Assembly: GCF_028858535.1 (NCBI RefSeq)
Contig: NZ_JAPMOU010000002.1
Location: 283,292-347,291 of the forward strand
Direction: 5' to 3'
Length of the DNA: 64,000 bases
Source of the DNA: Spartinivicinus poritis
Lineage (GTDB): Bacteria; Pseudomonadota; Gammaproteobacteria; Pseudomonadales; Zooshikellaceae
Under the pieces are notes generated by a model that saw only the letters and a list, made by a program, of their open reading frames with translations, ran no database searches and had not been told where the DNA came from. A program made the position numbers and the translations under genes. This document shows positions 1-8,133 of the stretch, in pieces (within the stretch, counting starts at the first letter, position 1; each line of letters starts with the position of its first letter).

Positions 1-1804
1 TTTTACCGTAAACGGTTTTTACTTCAGGAATGGTGCGAATGAGTTTATCCGTTTGTTGCAATAACTCCCTGGCTTTACCAATGGATACGCCTGGGTAGGT
101 CGTCGGCATATACATTAAATCCCCTTCATCTAGTGGGGGCATAAACTCGCTGCCTAACTTAGTGGCAGGCCATAAACCGGCCACTAATACCACAACTGTC
201 ATCAATAAAGTGGTTTTAGGAAATTGCAAAACACCTTGTAACAAAGGTTGGTAAATGGCGATTAAGCCTCTGTTTATCGGGTTTTTATGCTCAGCAATCA
301 CTTTACCGCGAATAAAATAACCCATTAATACCGGCACTAAGGTAATAGCTAAACCCGCAGCCACCGCCATGGCATAGGTTTTGGTATAAGCCAGTGGCGA
401 AAATAACTTACCTTCCTGGGCTTCCAAGGTAAAAACGGGTAAGAAGCTTAAGGTAATAATTAATAATGAGAAAAATAATGGTGCCCCCACTTCCTTTGAC
501 GCTTGATAAATAACATCCCAGCGATTCTCATCCGTCAGTGGTGTTTTTTCCATGTGCTTATGAACATTTTCAATCATGACAATGGCACCATCCACCATGG
601 CCCCAATCGCAATCGCAATACCACCCAGGGACATAATATTGGCATTCAGTCCCTGTATATGCATGATCACATAAGCCCCTAAAATCCCCACTGGTAAACT
701 AATCACAACGACTAATGCCGAGCGGAAATGAAATAGAAAAATGGCACAAATAATTGTCACCACTAAAAATTCTTCAATGAGTTTTTCATATAAATTATCC
801 ACCGCACGATCAATTAATAGGGAACGATCATAGGTGGTTACCACTTCCACTCCCTCTGGCAGGCTAATTGCTAACTCTTTAAGCTTTTGCTTCACCCCTT
901 CAATGACTGATTTAGCATTCTCACCAAACCGCATGACTACTACACCGCCAACCGCTTCACCTTCACCATTAAGCTCACCAATACCACGGCGCATTTGTGG
1001 GCCTAAGCGAATATCCGCCACATCCTTAAGCAATAAAGGGGTACCATTAACATTTAACCCTAATGGAACACTGGCTAAATCCTGTTGATTACTTAAATAG
1101 CCATTTGAACGCACCATATATTCGGCTTCCGCTAACTCAACAACCGAGGCACCAGTTTCCTGATTGGCTTGCTGAATGGCGACTCGAATTAAGTGCAATG
1201 GAATTTGATAGGCTCTTAATTTATTGGGGTCAACCACCACCTGATATTGCTTGATCATGCCGCCAATCGTCGCTATTTCAGACACCCCAGGTACAGTTTG
1301 TAATTCATATTTTAAAAACCAGTTTTGTAAGCTAGTCAGCTCTGCTAAATCATGGTTACCGGTTTTATCAACCAAGGCATACATATAGGTCCAACCAACC
1401 CCTGTGGCATCTGGCCCTAGTGAAGGTTTTGCGCCTTCAGGCAAACTGGCGGTTACCTGATTTAAATATTCCAATACTCTAGAGCGTGCCCAATATAAAT
1501 CGGTATCGTCGTCAAAAATCACATAGACATAGGAATCACCAAAAAAAGAATATCCCCTTACAGTTTCAGCCCCCGGCACAGCTAACATAGCTGTTGTTAA
1601 TGGGTAAGTAATTTGATCCTCTACCACTTGGGGGGCTTGGCCTGGATAGCTGGTTTTAATAATCACCTGAACATCCGACAAGTCAGGTATTGCATCAATG
1701 GGAGTTTGCCGCACCGACCAAAGCCCAGCAGCAATTAAAAATAACGTCGCAATGAGAATCAAAAACCGATTATGTAGCGACCAATAAATTATTTTATTAA
1801 TCAT
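1..1804 (-). CDS. cusA: CusA/CzcA-type heavy-metal RND efflux pump, partial
   Basis: Inner-membrane proton-driven pump of a tripartite copper/silver efflux system. The gene begins at 1804 and runs off the left edge, so about 601 N-terminal codons are present. The translation opens [19 protein letters not shown], a first membrane helix. The hallmark segment [17 protein letters not shown] follows, then a porter-domain region ([19 protein letters not shown]), and a segment near 540-620 reads as the [18 protein letters not shown] block of this family. Its start is 19 bp from the stop of the adaptor gene, so the two are co-transcribed. The metal is inferred as Cu(I)/Ag(I) from the neighbouring copper oxidase genes and the CueR-like promoter; a Zn/Co/Cd CzcA cannot be fully excluded from the N-terminal half alone. 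Confidence 0.93.
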   Translation of the reverse strand, partial: MINKIIYWSLHNRFLILIATLFLIAAGLWSVRQTPIDAIPDLSDVQVIIKTSYPGQAPQVVEDQITYPLTTAMLAVPGAETVRGYSFFGDSYVYVIFDDDTDLYWARSRVLEYLNQVTASLPEGAKPSLGPDATGVGWTYMYALVDKTGNHDLAELTSLQNWFLKYELQTVPGVSEIATIGGMIKQYQVVVDPNKLRAYQIPLHLIRVAIQQANQETGASVVELAEAEYMVRSNGYLSNQQDLASVPLGLNVNGTPLLLKDVADIRLGPQMRRGIGELNGEGEAVGGVVVMRFGENAKSVIEGVKQKLKELAISLPEGVEVVTTYDRSLLIDRAVDNLYEKLIEEFLVVTIICAIFLFHFRSALVVVISLPVGILGAYVIMHIQGLNANIMSLGGIAIAIGAMVDGAIVMIENVHKHMEKTPLTDENRWDVIYQASKEVGAPLFFSLLIITLSFLPVFTLEAQEGKLFSPLAYTKTYAMAVAAGLAITLVPVLMGYFIRGKVIAEHKNPINRGLIAIYQPLLQGVLQFPKTTLLMTVVVLVAGLWPATKLGSEFMPPLDEGDLMYMPTTYPGVSIGKARELLQQTDKLIRTIPEVKTVYGK

Positions 1805-1822
1805 ATTCAGAGGCCTTCTACA

Positions 1823-3133
1823 TCATTGATTGGTGTGATTCATGTTGGAATGGTCCATCGTTGAATGGTCTACAGGTTTTTCACTTTCAGTCTTAGGCAT
1901 TTTTTCTGCTGTTTCCATTCGATTAAAATCAGCGGTAATACTTGACTCCGAATCAATTAAAAATTGTGCTGAAGTCACTATGCGATCACCTTCTTTTAAC
2001 CCAGACAGAATTTCCACCTGTTGACCGGTTTCTTTTCCTGTGGTGACAGTTATAGATTGATACTTACCATCGCCTAACGCTTTCACCACTCGGTTCATGG
2101 TGCCACTGCGAATTAATGCAGCGTTAGGTATCAGTAATGTGGGCTTTGTACTTTTGGCATCAATAGCCAAATGAACAAACATATTCGGTTTTAGTGATAA
2201 TGCTTGATTGGGGAAACGTAGCCGGACTTTAAACGTACGGGTGGTGCTGTCTAAATCTGGGTAAATATAATCCACTTTACCTTGCCAGCTTCTTCCGGGT
2301 AAAAAATCAGTACTCATTGTGGCAGGTTGCCCCGGCTGAATTAAACTGGCTTGACGAGCGAATACTTCCGCAATTACCCAAACCTCTGATAAATCGCCTA
2401 TTTCCATAATTTGGGTCATCGGTTTAACGTACATACCTTCTCTCACACCCAACTTGGTCACATAACCGGACATGGGGGCCCGAATTTGAATACGTTGACT
2501 CACTTGTTGAGTATTAACGAGTTGTTTAATCGCTTGGCCATCTAACCCTAATGCCATTAACCGCTCTTTAGAGGCTTGGATTAACCCTTTATTATTGGTT
2601 TTTAATAAGCTTAAAAATTCATATTGGGCATTAACTAAAGTGGGAGAGTAAAGTTCGAAAACAATGTCACCTTGTTCTACTGGGTCACCAACGGCTTTAC
2701 GATTTAATTTTTCAATCCAGCCCTCGACTCGGGTATGAATATGATGCAGCTTGTCTTCATTGTGACTGATATAGCCGACGGTATTGATGTTACTAGCCAC
2801 CTTTTGTCTCATTACTTTAGCGGTCTTAACCCCTAAGTTATTTTCTACCGTCGCATCAATTTTAACCAACCCAGGCTCATCCTTACCTGCGGCGTCTTCA
2901 GGATAAACAGGCACTAAGTCCATGCCCATTGGCGACAAGCCAGGCTTATCCCGTTTATAATTGGGGTCCATTGGTGCCACCCAGTATAAAGGCTTACGCT
3001 CAGCTGATGGCTCACTCATACCATCATCAGTCATCCCACCATCACCCATTAAGTGGGGCAACCATTGTTGAGCAAAATAACCACCAGTAAAGCCCAAGCC
3101 TACCAGCACAATAACTAAAAAAGTTTTTTTCAT
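1823..3133 (-). CDS. cusB: CusB-type periplasmic adaptor of metal RND efflux
   Basis: Membrane-fusion protein linking the RND pump to the outer-membrane channel (436 aa). It has an N-terminal signal/anchor (residues 1-25). Around residues 48-80 is a heavy-metal-binding domain with the motif YWVAPMDPNYKRDKPG and then SPMGMDLVP, typical of copper/silver adaptors. Barrel-sandwich and hairpin regions follow, with RIQIRAPMSGYVTKLGVREG in the lipoyl-like half. The C-terminus carries a Met/His-rich tail (DHSTMDHSNMNHTNQ), probably an extra metal-binding site. It lies between cusC and cusA in the order C-B-A. The 146-bp gap to cusC holds a copy of the 127-bp repeat. Confidence 0.93.
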   Translation of the reverse strand: MKKTFLVIVLVGLGFTGGYFAQQWLPHLMGDGGMTDDGMSEPSAERKPLYWVAPMDPNYKRDKPGLSPMGMDLVPVYPEDAAGKDEPGLVKIDATVENNLGVKTAKVMRQKVASNINTVGYISHNEDKLHHIHTRVEGWIEKLNRKAVGDPVEQGDIVFELYSPTLVNAQYEFLSLLKTNNKGLIQASKERLMALGLDGQAIKQLVNTQQVSQRIQIRAPMSGYVTKLGVREGMYVKPMTQIMEIGDLSEVWVIAEVFARQASLIQPGQPATMSTDFLPGRSWQGKVDYIYPDLDSTTRTFKVRLRFPNQALSLKPNMFVHLAIDAKSTKPTLLIPNAALIRSGTMNRVVKALGDGKYQSITVTTGKETGQQVEILSGLKEGDRIVTSAQFLIDSESSITADFNRMETAEKMPKTESEKPVDHSTMDHSNMNHTNQ

Positions 3134-3177
3134 TATTTATTTACCAGTAATATTTCATAAGATGTATTCTTTGGTAC

Positions 3178-3304
3178 TAATACCCAAAGTGAAGGGATTT
3201 TAGGCGAGGCCATCGAGTGCTGAAGCCCCAGGAGCTTATTAAAATAAGTGACTGAGGTAAGGCACGAAGATAACAAAGCCTAAGAGCCATTCGCGAAGGG
3301 TATT
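3178..3304 (-). repeat. 127-bp interspersed repeat, copy A (inverted relative to copy B)
   Basis: This segment, read on the minus strand, aligns along its whole length with 4547-4673. Shared blocks include TTAGGCTTTGTTATCTTCGTG, the GGGGCTTC/CACTCGATGGCC block and the end TTCACTTTGG. The ends form an imperfect terminal inverted repeat (TATACCC..CGTGAATG against TATAGCC..AGTGAATG). The repeat overlaps the 3' end of cusC and provides its last eight codons and stop. It has no coding capacity of its own and is best described as a MITE-like intergenic repeat. Confidence 0.8.
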
Positions 3305-4536
3305 TCTGTAAAAAATCGTAATTGAGCTAATGTCTTAAACCTATTTTCTTTTAATTTCAGCATCTCTAATTTGACATTAAGCCGACTGATATACGCTTGA
3401 ATCACCGTGGCAAAATCAATGCGATCTGCTTGATAAGACTCCAACGCCGCTTTTGCTTGTAAATTAGCCTCAGGAATTAATCGATGTTGATACAATGCAA
3501 TACTGTCATTAATGCCTGTTATCTGTGATTGGAGCAACAAGTATCGAGAACGCATCTTGCGTATTAACATTTCTCGTTGATAAGTAGCCGATTCACGCCG
3601 TATTTGATTAGCAGCCAGGGTTTTATCCTGTTTATTTTCATTAAATAATGGTAAATCAAACGTCACCATGGCGGAAACAAAGTTGGCTCTATCATTGCCC
3701 GTAGCATCGTCACCTTGTCTTAAGCCATAACCCAACTCAACGCCCCATTGCGGTTTGTAAGCTTCTTTTGCTAAAGCAATTTTATTGTCAGCTAAATCAA
3801 TTTGCTTATTGCTCATTTCAACCATGGGATGTTTGAGTAATAGGGGGTCGATTGATCTTGTTACAGCAGACCAGTGAGGTAGTTTGTTGGCAACTCGGCG
3901 AACCGTTTGATTGGGTAACCAGCGTGCAAGCATCGCCAATGAGGATTGTTGCTGTTTTTTTAGCTCAATAATCCGATTATCATGCCGACTTAGGACGAGT
4001 TTTGCTTGGTAAATATCCTGTTGGGTTTTTCTACCAACCGAGTAAAGCGACTCAGATAACTCAATTAATTGACTAAACAAATAGCGGTCATTTTTCAGTA
4101 ATTGAACGGCTTGTTGACTTCCCCAACTGCTAAACCAGGCGAGCCGGACTGCTCGTTTAATTTCCAGTTTCCGTAGCGCAGCACTCACTTGTTGATTTGC
4201 CGATTGAATCCCTAAACCATCACCTTGCAAGGCAAGTGTATTGCCTCGTGGAAATTGCTGACGCACCCCAAAGCGTAGTTGCGTCATATTTTCCTGATCA
4301 AAGTCAAAGGTATCATCGGGTACATTGATTGCGCCAATACTCACCATTGGATCAGGTAATGTATTCGCTGCCACTTGCTCTTCTTTTAGTGCATTGGCTT
4401 CTAGTTGATGACTTACAAGCCCTGGTTCATTGGTTAACGCTGCTTTAACTGCCTGATCAAGCAGTAGACCTGAGTGAGCCTGCAACATGGGTACATAAAC
4501 GGTAAATATAATGCACCACAATAACCGCGTAGGCAT
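3280..4536 (-). CDS. cusC: CusC/TolC-family outer-membrane efflux channel
   Basis: Outer-membrane channel of the tripartite metal efflux pump (418 aa). It has a signal peptide ending near ..VPMLQAHS, then two OEP (TolC) repeats rich in coiled-coil helix. RFGVRQQFPRGNTLALQGDG and VELGYGLRQGDDATG read as beta-strand segments of the barrel. It is the first gene of the C-B-A set. The last residues (EIPFANGS) and the stop are encoded inside repeat copy A, so the native C-terminus has probably been replaced by repeat sequence. The TolC fold tolerates C-terminal variation, so function is likely retained. Confidence 0.88.
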   Translation of the reverse strand: MPTRLLWCIIFTVYVPMLQAHSGLLLDQAVKAALTNEPGLVSHQLEANALKEEQVAANTLPDPMVSIGAINVPDDTFDFDQENMTQLRFGVRQQFPRGNTLALQGDGLGIQSANQQVSAALRKLEIKRAVRLAWFSSWGSQQAVQLLKNDRYLFSQLIELSESLYSVGRKTQQDIYQAKLVLSRHDNRIIELKKQQQSSLAMLARWLPNQTVRRVANKLPHWSAVTRSIDPLLLKHPMVEMSNKQIDLADNKIALAKEAYKPQWGVELGYGLRQGDDATGNDRANFVSAMVTFDLPLFNENKQDKTLAANQIRRESATYQREMLIRKMRSRYLLLQSQITGINDSIALYQHRLIPEANLQAKAALESYQADRIDFATVIQAYISRLNVKLEMLKLKENRFKTLAQLRFFTEIPFANGS

Positions 4537-4546
4537 AATTCCCTCC

Positions 4547-4673
4547 TATACCCTTCGTGAATGCCTTTTAGGCTTTGTTATCTTCGTGTCTCACCCCAAT
4601 CACCTATTATTTATGGGCTCATGGGGCTTCGGCACTCGATGGCCTTGCCTAAAACCCTTTCACTTTGGCTATA
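4547..4673 (+). repeat. 127-bp interspersed repeat, copy B
   Basis: Near full-length partner of copy A in opposite orientation, lying just upstream of cusC. Ends read TATACCCTTCGTGAATG on the left and CACTTTGGCTATA on the right, giving an imperfect terminal inverted repeat of about 17 bp. With copy A it brackets cusC, so the pair could fold or recombine. Shorter relatives lie at 24618-24657, 48060-48147 and 52233-52254. The element sits between the small membrane protein gene and cusC and could affect read-through from the metal-responsive promoter. Confidence 0.8.
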
Positions 4674-4802
4674 ACGAAATAAATTAGTAATAGGTTAAAT
4701 AAAAATTTAAAAGAAAATGAGATATTACTTGGACGCGGCTTCATAACTCGCAAATACAGTTTTACCGGATGCAACAGTAATGAAACCGCTTTTAGGGAAA
4801 GG

Positions 4803-5225
4803 CTATTTCAGCCAACAGCAATGGCGAAGGTTAATGGGTGGGCTAGCTTGAACATACCGCAACTGTTGTTGACGTATGGCTAAGCCAATGGGAGGGCCAA
4901 TCAACAGTTGAAGACAAGGAATAATAAGGAGAAGTGCAAACAAAGGCTCTAAGGGTAATTGCAGTAACGACTGCCATTTATTCATAGACTGGCAGGTGTC
5001 ACTCGTATCACTGCAAGCCATATCAGCGGTATAGGATATATCATCTCCACTTACTGCTAATGCCATATGATGCTGGATTGCTGAGCTATCCATACTAGCC
5101 ATAACATCAGTGTCAGCAGTAGAAACCCATACAGTTAAACAACCGACAAGATGCAACATAACCCACATAGCCAATAAAGTTAGGGCTATATGACTTCGCT
5201 GTTGTCGTAGTTTATTTAACATCAT
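4803..5225 (-). CDS. small membrane protein of the copper island, function unknown
   Basis: 140-aa protein with a hydrophobic N-terminal segment (residues 14-36) and a second one at about 92-112. The loop between them is rich in Met, His, Asp and Cys (HHMALAVSGDD, DMACSDTSDTCQSM), a composition usual in exported copper-associated proteins, and the C-terminus ends RHCCWLK. The stretch LHLVGC resembles a lipobox but is followed by more hydrophobic residues, so lipidation is doubtful. It is the first gene downstream of the CueR-like promoter at 5301-5331, with cusCBA behind it. It may be a metal-binding helper resembling DUF2946/CopL-like proteins, but I do not recognise a definite family. Confidence 0.65.
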   Translation of the reverse strand: MMLNKLRQQRSHIALTLLAMWVMLHLVGCLTVWVSTADTDVMASMDSSAIQHHMALAVSGDDISYTADMACSDTSDTCQSMNKWQSLLQLPLEPLFALLLIIPCLQLLIGPPIGLAIRQQQLRYVQASPPINLRHCCWLK

Positions 5226-5300
5226 TATTGCACTGCTCTACTAAAGCATTTATGCCTAAAAATGGGTTTGCCTATAGTTATGTTTTCGAAATAGCTTCAC

Positions 5301-5331
5301 ATCGTAAAGCTTCCACCCACTAGAAGGTCAA
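5301..5331 (-). promoter_or_regulatory. CueR/MerR-type copper-responsive promoter, leftward
   Basis: On the minus strand a -35 box TTGACC (5331-5326) and a -10 box TACGAT (5306-5301) are separated by 19 bp, the overlong spacing typical of MerR-family promoters. The spacer contains the dyad ACCTTCT-N7-GGAAGCT, matching the known CueR operator layout (ACCTTCC-N7-GGAAGGT in E. coli). It points at the small membrane protein gene (start 5225) and the cus genes. No MerR-family regulator gene is in the window, so the regulator would act from elsewhere. Confidence 0.72.
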
Positions 5332-5544
5332 GTCGCCCTATAAATTAATTAACATAATTATCAGTGTAGTGGAAAAATAGTCACGTTTAATGCTGTTTTA
5401 TAATAACCCTATATAAATGCTAAGCAAATAAGGTAGGCTATCTCGAATTAAAGAAATTGCACTACTTTTGTATGTGAACAATTACAATAAAAAAGCTCAA
5501 AATAATAAATACCGAAAGAATGAAATAGATGAGGGAAATATCTA

Positions 5545-7362
5545 ATGACAACTTATCATCCAACATCCCCTCTTATGTCCCGACGACAGTTCGTTACTGG
5601 TATCACGGCGGGTAGTTTACTTTGTGGTTTAGGTGCATCGCCCCTATTGACCGCATCAAATACGGTTAAACGACGGGTACCACAAGTACTCTCAGGCAAA
5701 CAGTTTTCCTTGAACATTGGTTATCAACCAATGAATTTTACCGGTAGAGAACGTCAGGCAACCACGATTAATGGCACCATTCCAGCGCCTATTTTACGAT
5801 GGCGAGAAGGTGATCGAATTACGTTAAATGTGACTAACCAGCTGGCTCATGATAGTTCCATTCATTGGCATGGAATTATTTTGCCTACCGATATGGATGG
5901 GGTGCCAGGCTTAAGTTTTGCTGGGATAAAACCCGGCGAAACCTTTACTTATCAATTTACCGTTAACCAAAGTGGTACTTACTGGTATCACAGTCACTCC
6001 GGTTTTCAAGAGCAAACGGGGATGTATGGTGCTATTGTGATTGAGCCAAAAGAGCCTGACCCAGTGAATGCTGACCGTGATTATGTGGTGATGCTTTCAG
6101 ACTGGTCAGATGAGGCTCCTGAAACTATTTACGCCAAATTAAAAAAAATGAGTCATTACTATAATTTTCGTGAGCGTACCGTCGGTGACTTATGGCAAGA
6201 CATTAAAACTAAAGGTATTAGCCAAACCTGGAATGAGCGCGCCATGTGGAACCAAATGCGCATGAGTGAAACCGATCTTTCCGACGTCACCGGTTATACC
6301 TATACCTTTTTAATGAATGGGTTCACCCCCGAAGATAACTGGTATGCCTTATTTAAAAAAGGCGAAAAAGTACGGCTGCGCTTTATTAATGGCGCAGCCA
6401 TGACCATTTTTGATGTACGTATTCCTGGCTTAAAAATGAAAATTGTCGCTGCTGATGGACAAAATATTGAGCCCATCACGGTGGATGAATTTCGGATTGG
6501 CGTGGCTGAAACCTATGATGTGATTGTCGAGCCCAGTATAAATAATGCTTATACCTTATTTGCCCAAAGCATTGATAGAACCGGTTATGCCAGCGGCATG
6601 CTCACCCCCAGCCCAGCCTTACAAGCGATTATTCCAGCGATGGACCCAGCCCCTTTGCTAGGCCATCAAGAGATGGGTATGGCACATGGGAGTATGCATG
6701 GTATGGATCATGGCTCTGATAGCATGGATCATAGTCAACATCAAATGATGAAACACAACACCAGGGGTATGGATCACAGCCAGCATCAAGGTCATCAACA
6801 ACAACTAGGTAAGGCGGGATTTGGCAGTAATAATGAAATTAAACACGCACCTACTGAATTTGGCCCCCATGTAGATATGCGTGCAGAAATGCCACAAAGT
6901 GGACTTAATGATCCTGGTATTGGATTAAGAGATCATCAGCGCTTGTATGGACGTAAAGTGCTCACCTATGCAGACATACATAACTTGTATTCTACTTATG
7001 ATCACGGTGAACCAGGCCGAGAAGTCGAACTGCACTTAACTGGCAATATGAACCGTTATATGTGGTCAGTCAATGGGATTAAGTTTGCCGATGCAGAACC
7101 TTTGCGGTTGACATATGGCGAACGGCTGCGTATTACCTTAGTTAATGACACCATGATGACCCACCCTATTCACTTACACGGCATGTGGAGTGAGCTAGAA
7201 ACAGGCGATGCTAAGCACATCCCTCGTAAACATACGGTGCTCGTACAGCCCGGCTCAAAAATCAGTTATTTAGTAACAGCCGATGCTAAAGGCCGCTGGG
7301 CTTATCATTGTCATTTGCTTTACCACATGCCCGGTATGATGCGAGAAGTGAGAGTGAGCTAG
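5545..7362 (+). CDS. copA: CopA-type multicopper oxidase (Tat-exported)
   Basis: Periplasmic multicopper oxidase of the plasmid-type copper resistance family (605 aa); it oxidises or sequesters Cu(I). The N-terminus has a twin-arginine signal (SRRQFVTGITAGSLLCGLG). Copper ligands are visible as HWHG (H107, H109), YWYHSHSG (H149, H151), HPIHLHGMW (H540, H543, H545) and YHCHLLYHM (H588, C589, H590, H594, M595). A Met/His-rich insert at about residues 370-420 (GMDHGS, DSMDHSQHQ) is typical of CopA and probably stores copper. The downstream copB starts 8 bp after the stop. No CopRS or CueR gene is nearby. Confidence 0.95.
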   Translation: MTTYHPTSPLMSRRQFVTGITAGSLLCGLGASPLLTASNTVKRRVPQVLSGKQFSLNIGYQPMNFTGRERQATTINGTIPAPILRWREGDRITLNVTNQLAHDSSIHWHGIILPTDMDGVPGLSFAGIKPGETFTYQFTVNQSGTYWYHSHSGFQEQTGMYGAIVIEPKEPDPVNADRDYVVMLSDWSDEAPETIYAKLKKMSHYYNFRERTVGDLWQDIKTKGISQTWNERAMWNQMRMSETDLSDVTGYTYTFLMNGFTPEDNWYALFKKGEKVRLRFINGAAMTIFDVRIPGLKMKIVAADGQNIEPITVDEFRIGVAETYDVIVEPSINNAYTLFAQSIDRTGYASGMLTPSPALQAIIPAMDPAPLLGHQEMGMAHGSMHGMDHGSDSMDHSQHQMMKHNTRGMDHSQHQGHQQQLGKAGFGSNNEIKHAPTEFGPHVDMRAEMPQSGLNDPGIGLRDHQRLYGRKVLTYADIHNLYSTYDHGEPGREVELHLTGNMNRYMWSVNGIKFADAEPLRLTYGERLRITLVNDTMMTHPIHLHGMWSELETGDAKHIPRKHTVLVQPGSKISYLVTADAKGRWAYHCHLLYHMPGMMREVRVS

Positions 7363-7370
7363 GGGGCGTT

Positions 7371-8078
7371 ATGAATACAACAATAAAATACAGCTTATTA
7401 AGTATAAGCTTATTTATCAGTGAACAGGCGTTGGCAGCCGCTGAAGACGACCCATTATTAACCAAATTCATGGTAAACCAACTGGAGCGGCGTGAAGCTG
7501 AAGGTGATAACCCGATCGCTTGGGATGCTCAAGCCTGGGTAGGTAAAGATTTGCATAAACTCTGGTTAAAATCGGAAGGTGAATATACCAATGGCAACAC
7601 TGAAGAATCTGAACTGCAATTATTATACAGCCGAGCAGTGGCGCCATTCTGGGATTTTCAAGCAGGCTGGCGTGGTGATTTAGAATCAGGCCCCGAGCGT
7701 CATTGGCTCGCGCTTGGTTTTCAAGGGTTAGCACCCTACTATTTTGAAACGGAGCCTTTTTTATTTTTAGGTGAGCATGGCCAAATCGAACTGCGACTGG
7801 AAGCTGAATATGAAATGCTATTTACCCAGCGCTTAGTGCTTACGCCAGAAATTGAGATAAGTGCATTTAGTAAAAATGATGAAGCCGTTGGAGTAGGCTC
7901 TGGTTTATCGGAAGCAGAATTCAGCCTGCGATTACGTTATGAAATCAGGCGAGAGTTTGCCCCTTATATTGGTATTAATTGGTGGAAAAAATACAGCAAA
8001 ACAGCAGACTTTGCCAGAGAGGAAGGCGAAGAAACCGATGATGTGAATTTGGTTGTAGGTATACGGCTGTGGTTTTAG
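7371..8078 (+). CDS. copB: CopB-type copper resistance outer-membrane protein
   Basis: Outer-membrane beta-barrel of the CopB family (235 aa from this start). The reading frame is open further upstream to 7308, but the ATG at 7371 is preceded by AGGGGGCG and begins a good signal peptide (MNTTIKYSLLSISLFISEQ, cleavage after ALA/AAA), so it is preferred. Alternating amphipathic strands follow (HKLWLKSEGEYTNGNTEESE, LLYSRAVAPFWDFQAGWRGD) and the chain ends in a terminal aromatic residue (VVGIRLWF), as barrel proteins do. The Met-rich N-terminal extension of classical CopB is missing. It is translationally close to copA and functions with it. Confidence 0.9.
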   Translation: MNTTIKYSLLSISLFISEQALAAAEDDPLLTKFMVNQLERREAEGDNPIAWDAQAWVGKDLHKLWLKSEGEYTNGNTEESELQLLYSRAVAPFWDFQAGWRGDLESGPERHWLALGFQGLAPYYFETEPFLFLGEHGQIELRLEAEYEMLFTQRLVLTPEIEISAFSKNDEAVGVGSGLSEAEFSLRLRYEIRREFAPYIGINWWKKYSKTADFAREEGEETDDVNLVVGIRLWF

Positions 8079-8133
8079 GTTTGCGACACCTCCACTAGCC
8101 AAGTAAACTCTGAGTGTGTTGATTTAGTAGGTA

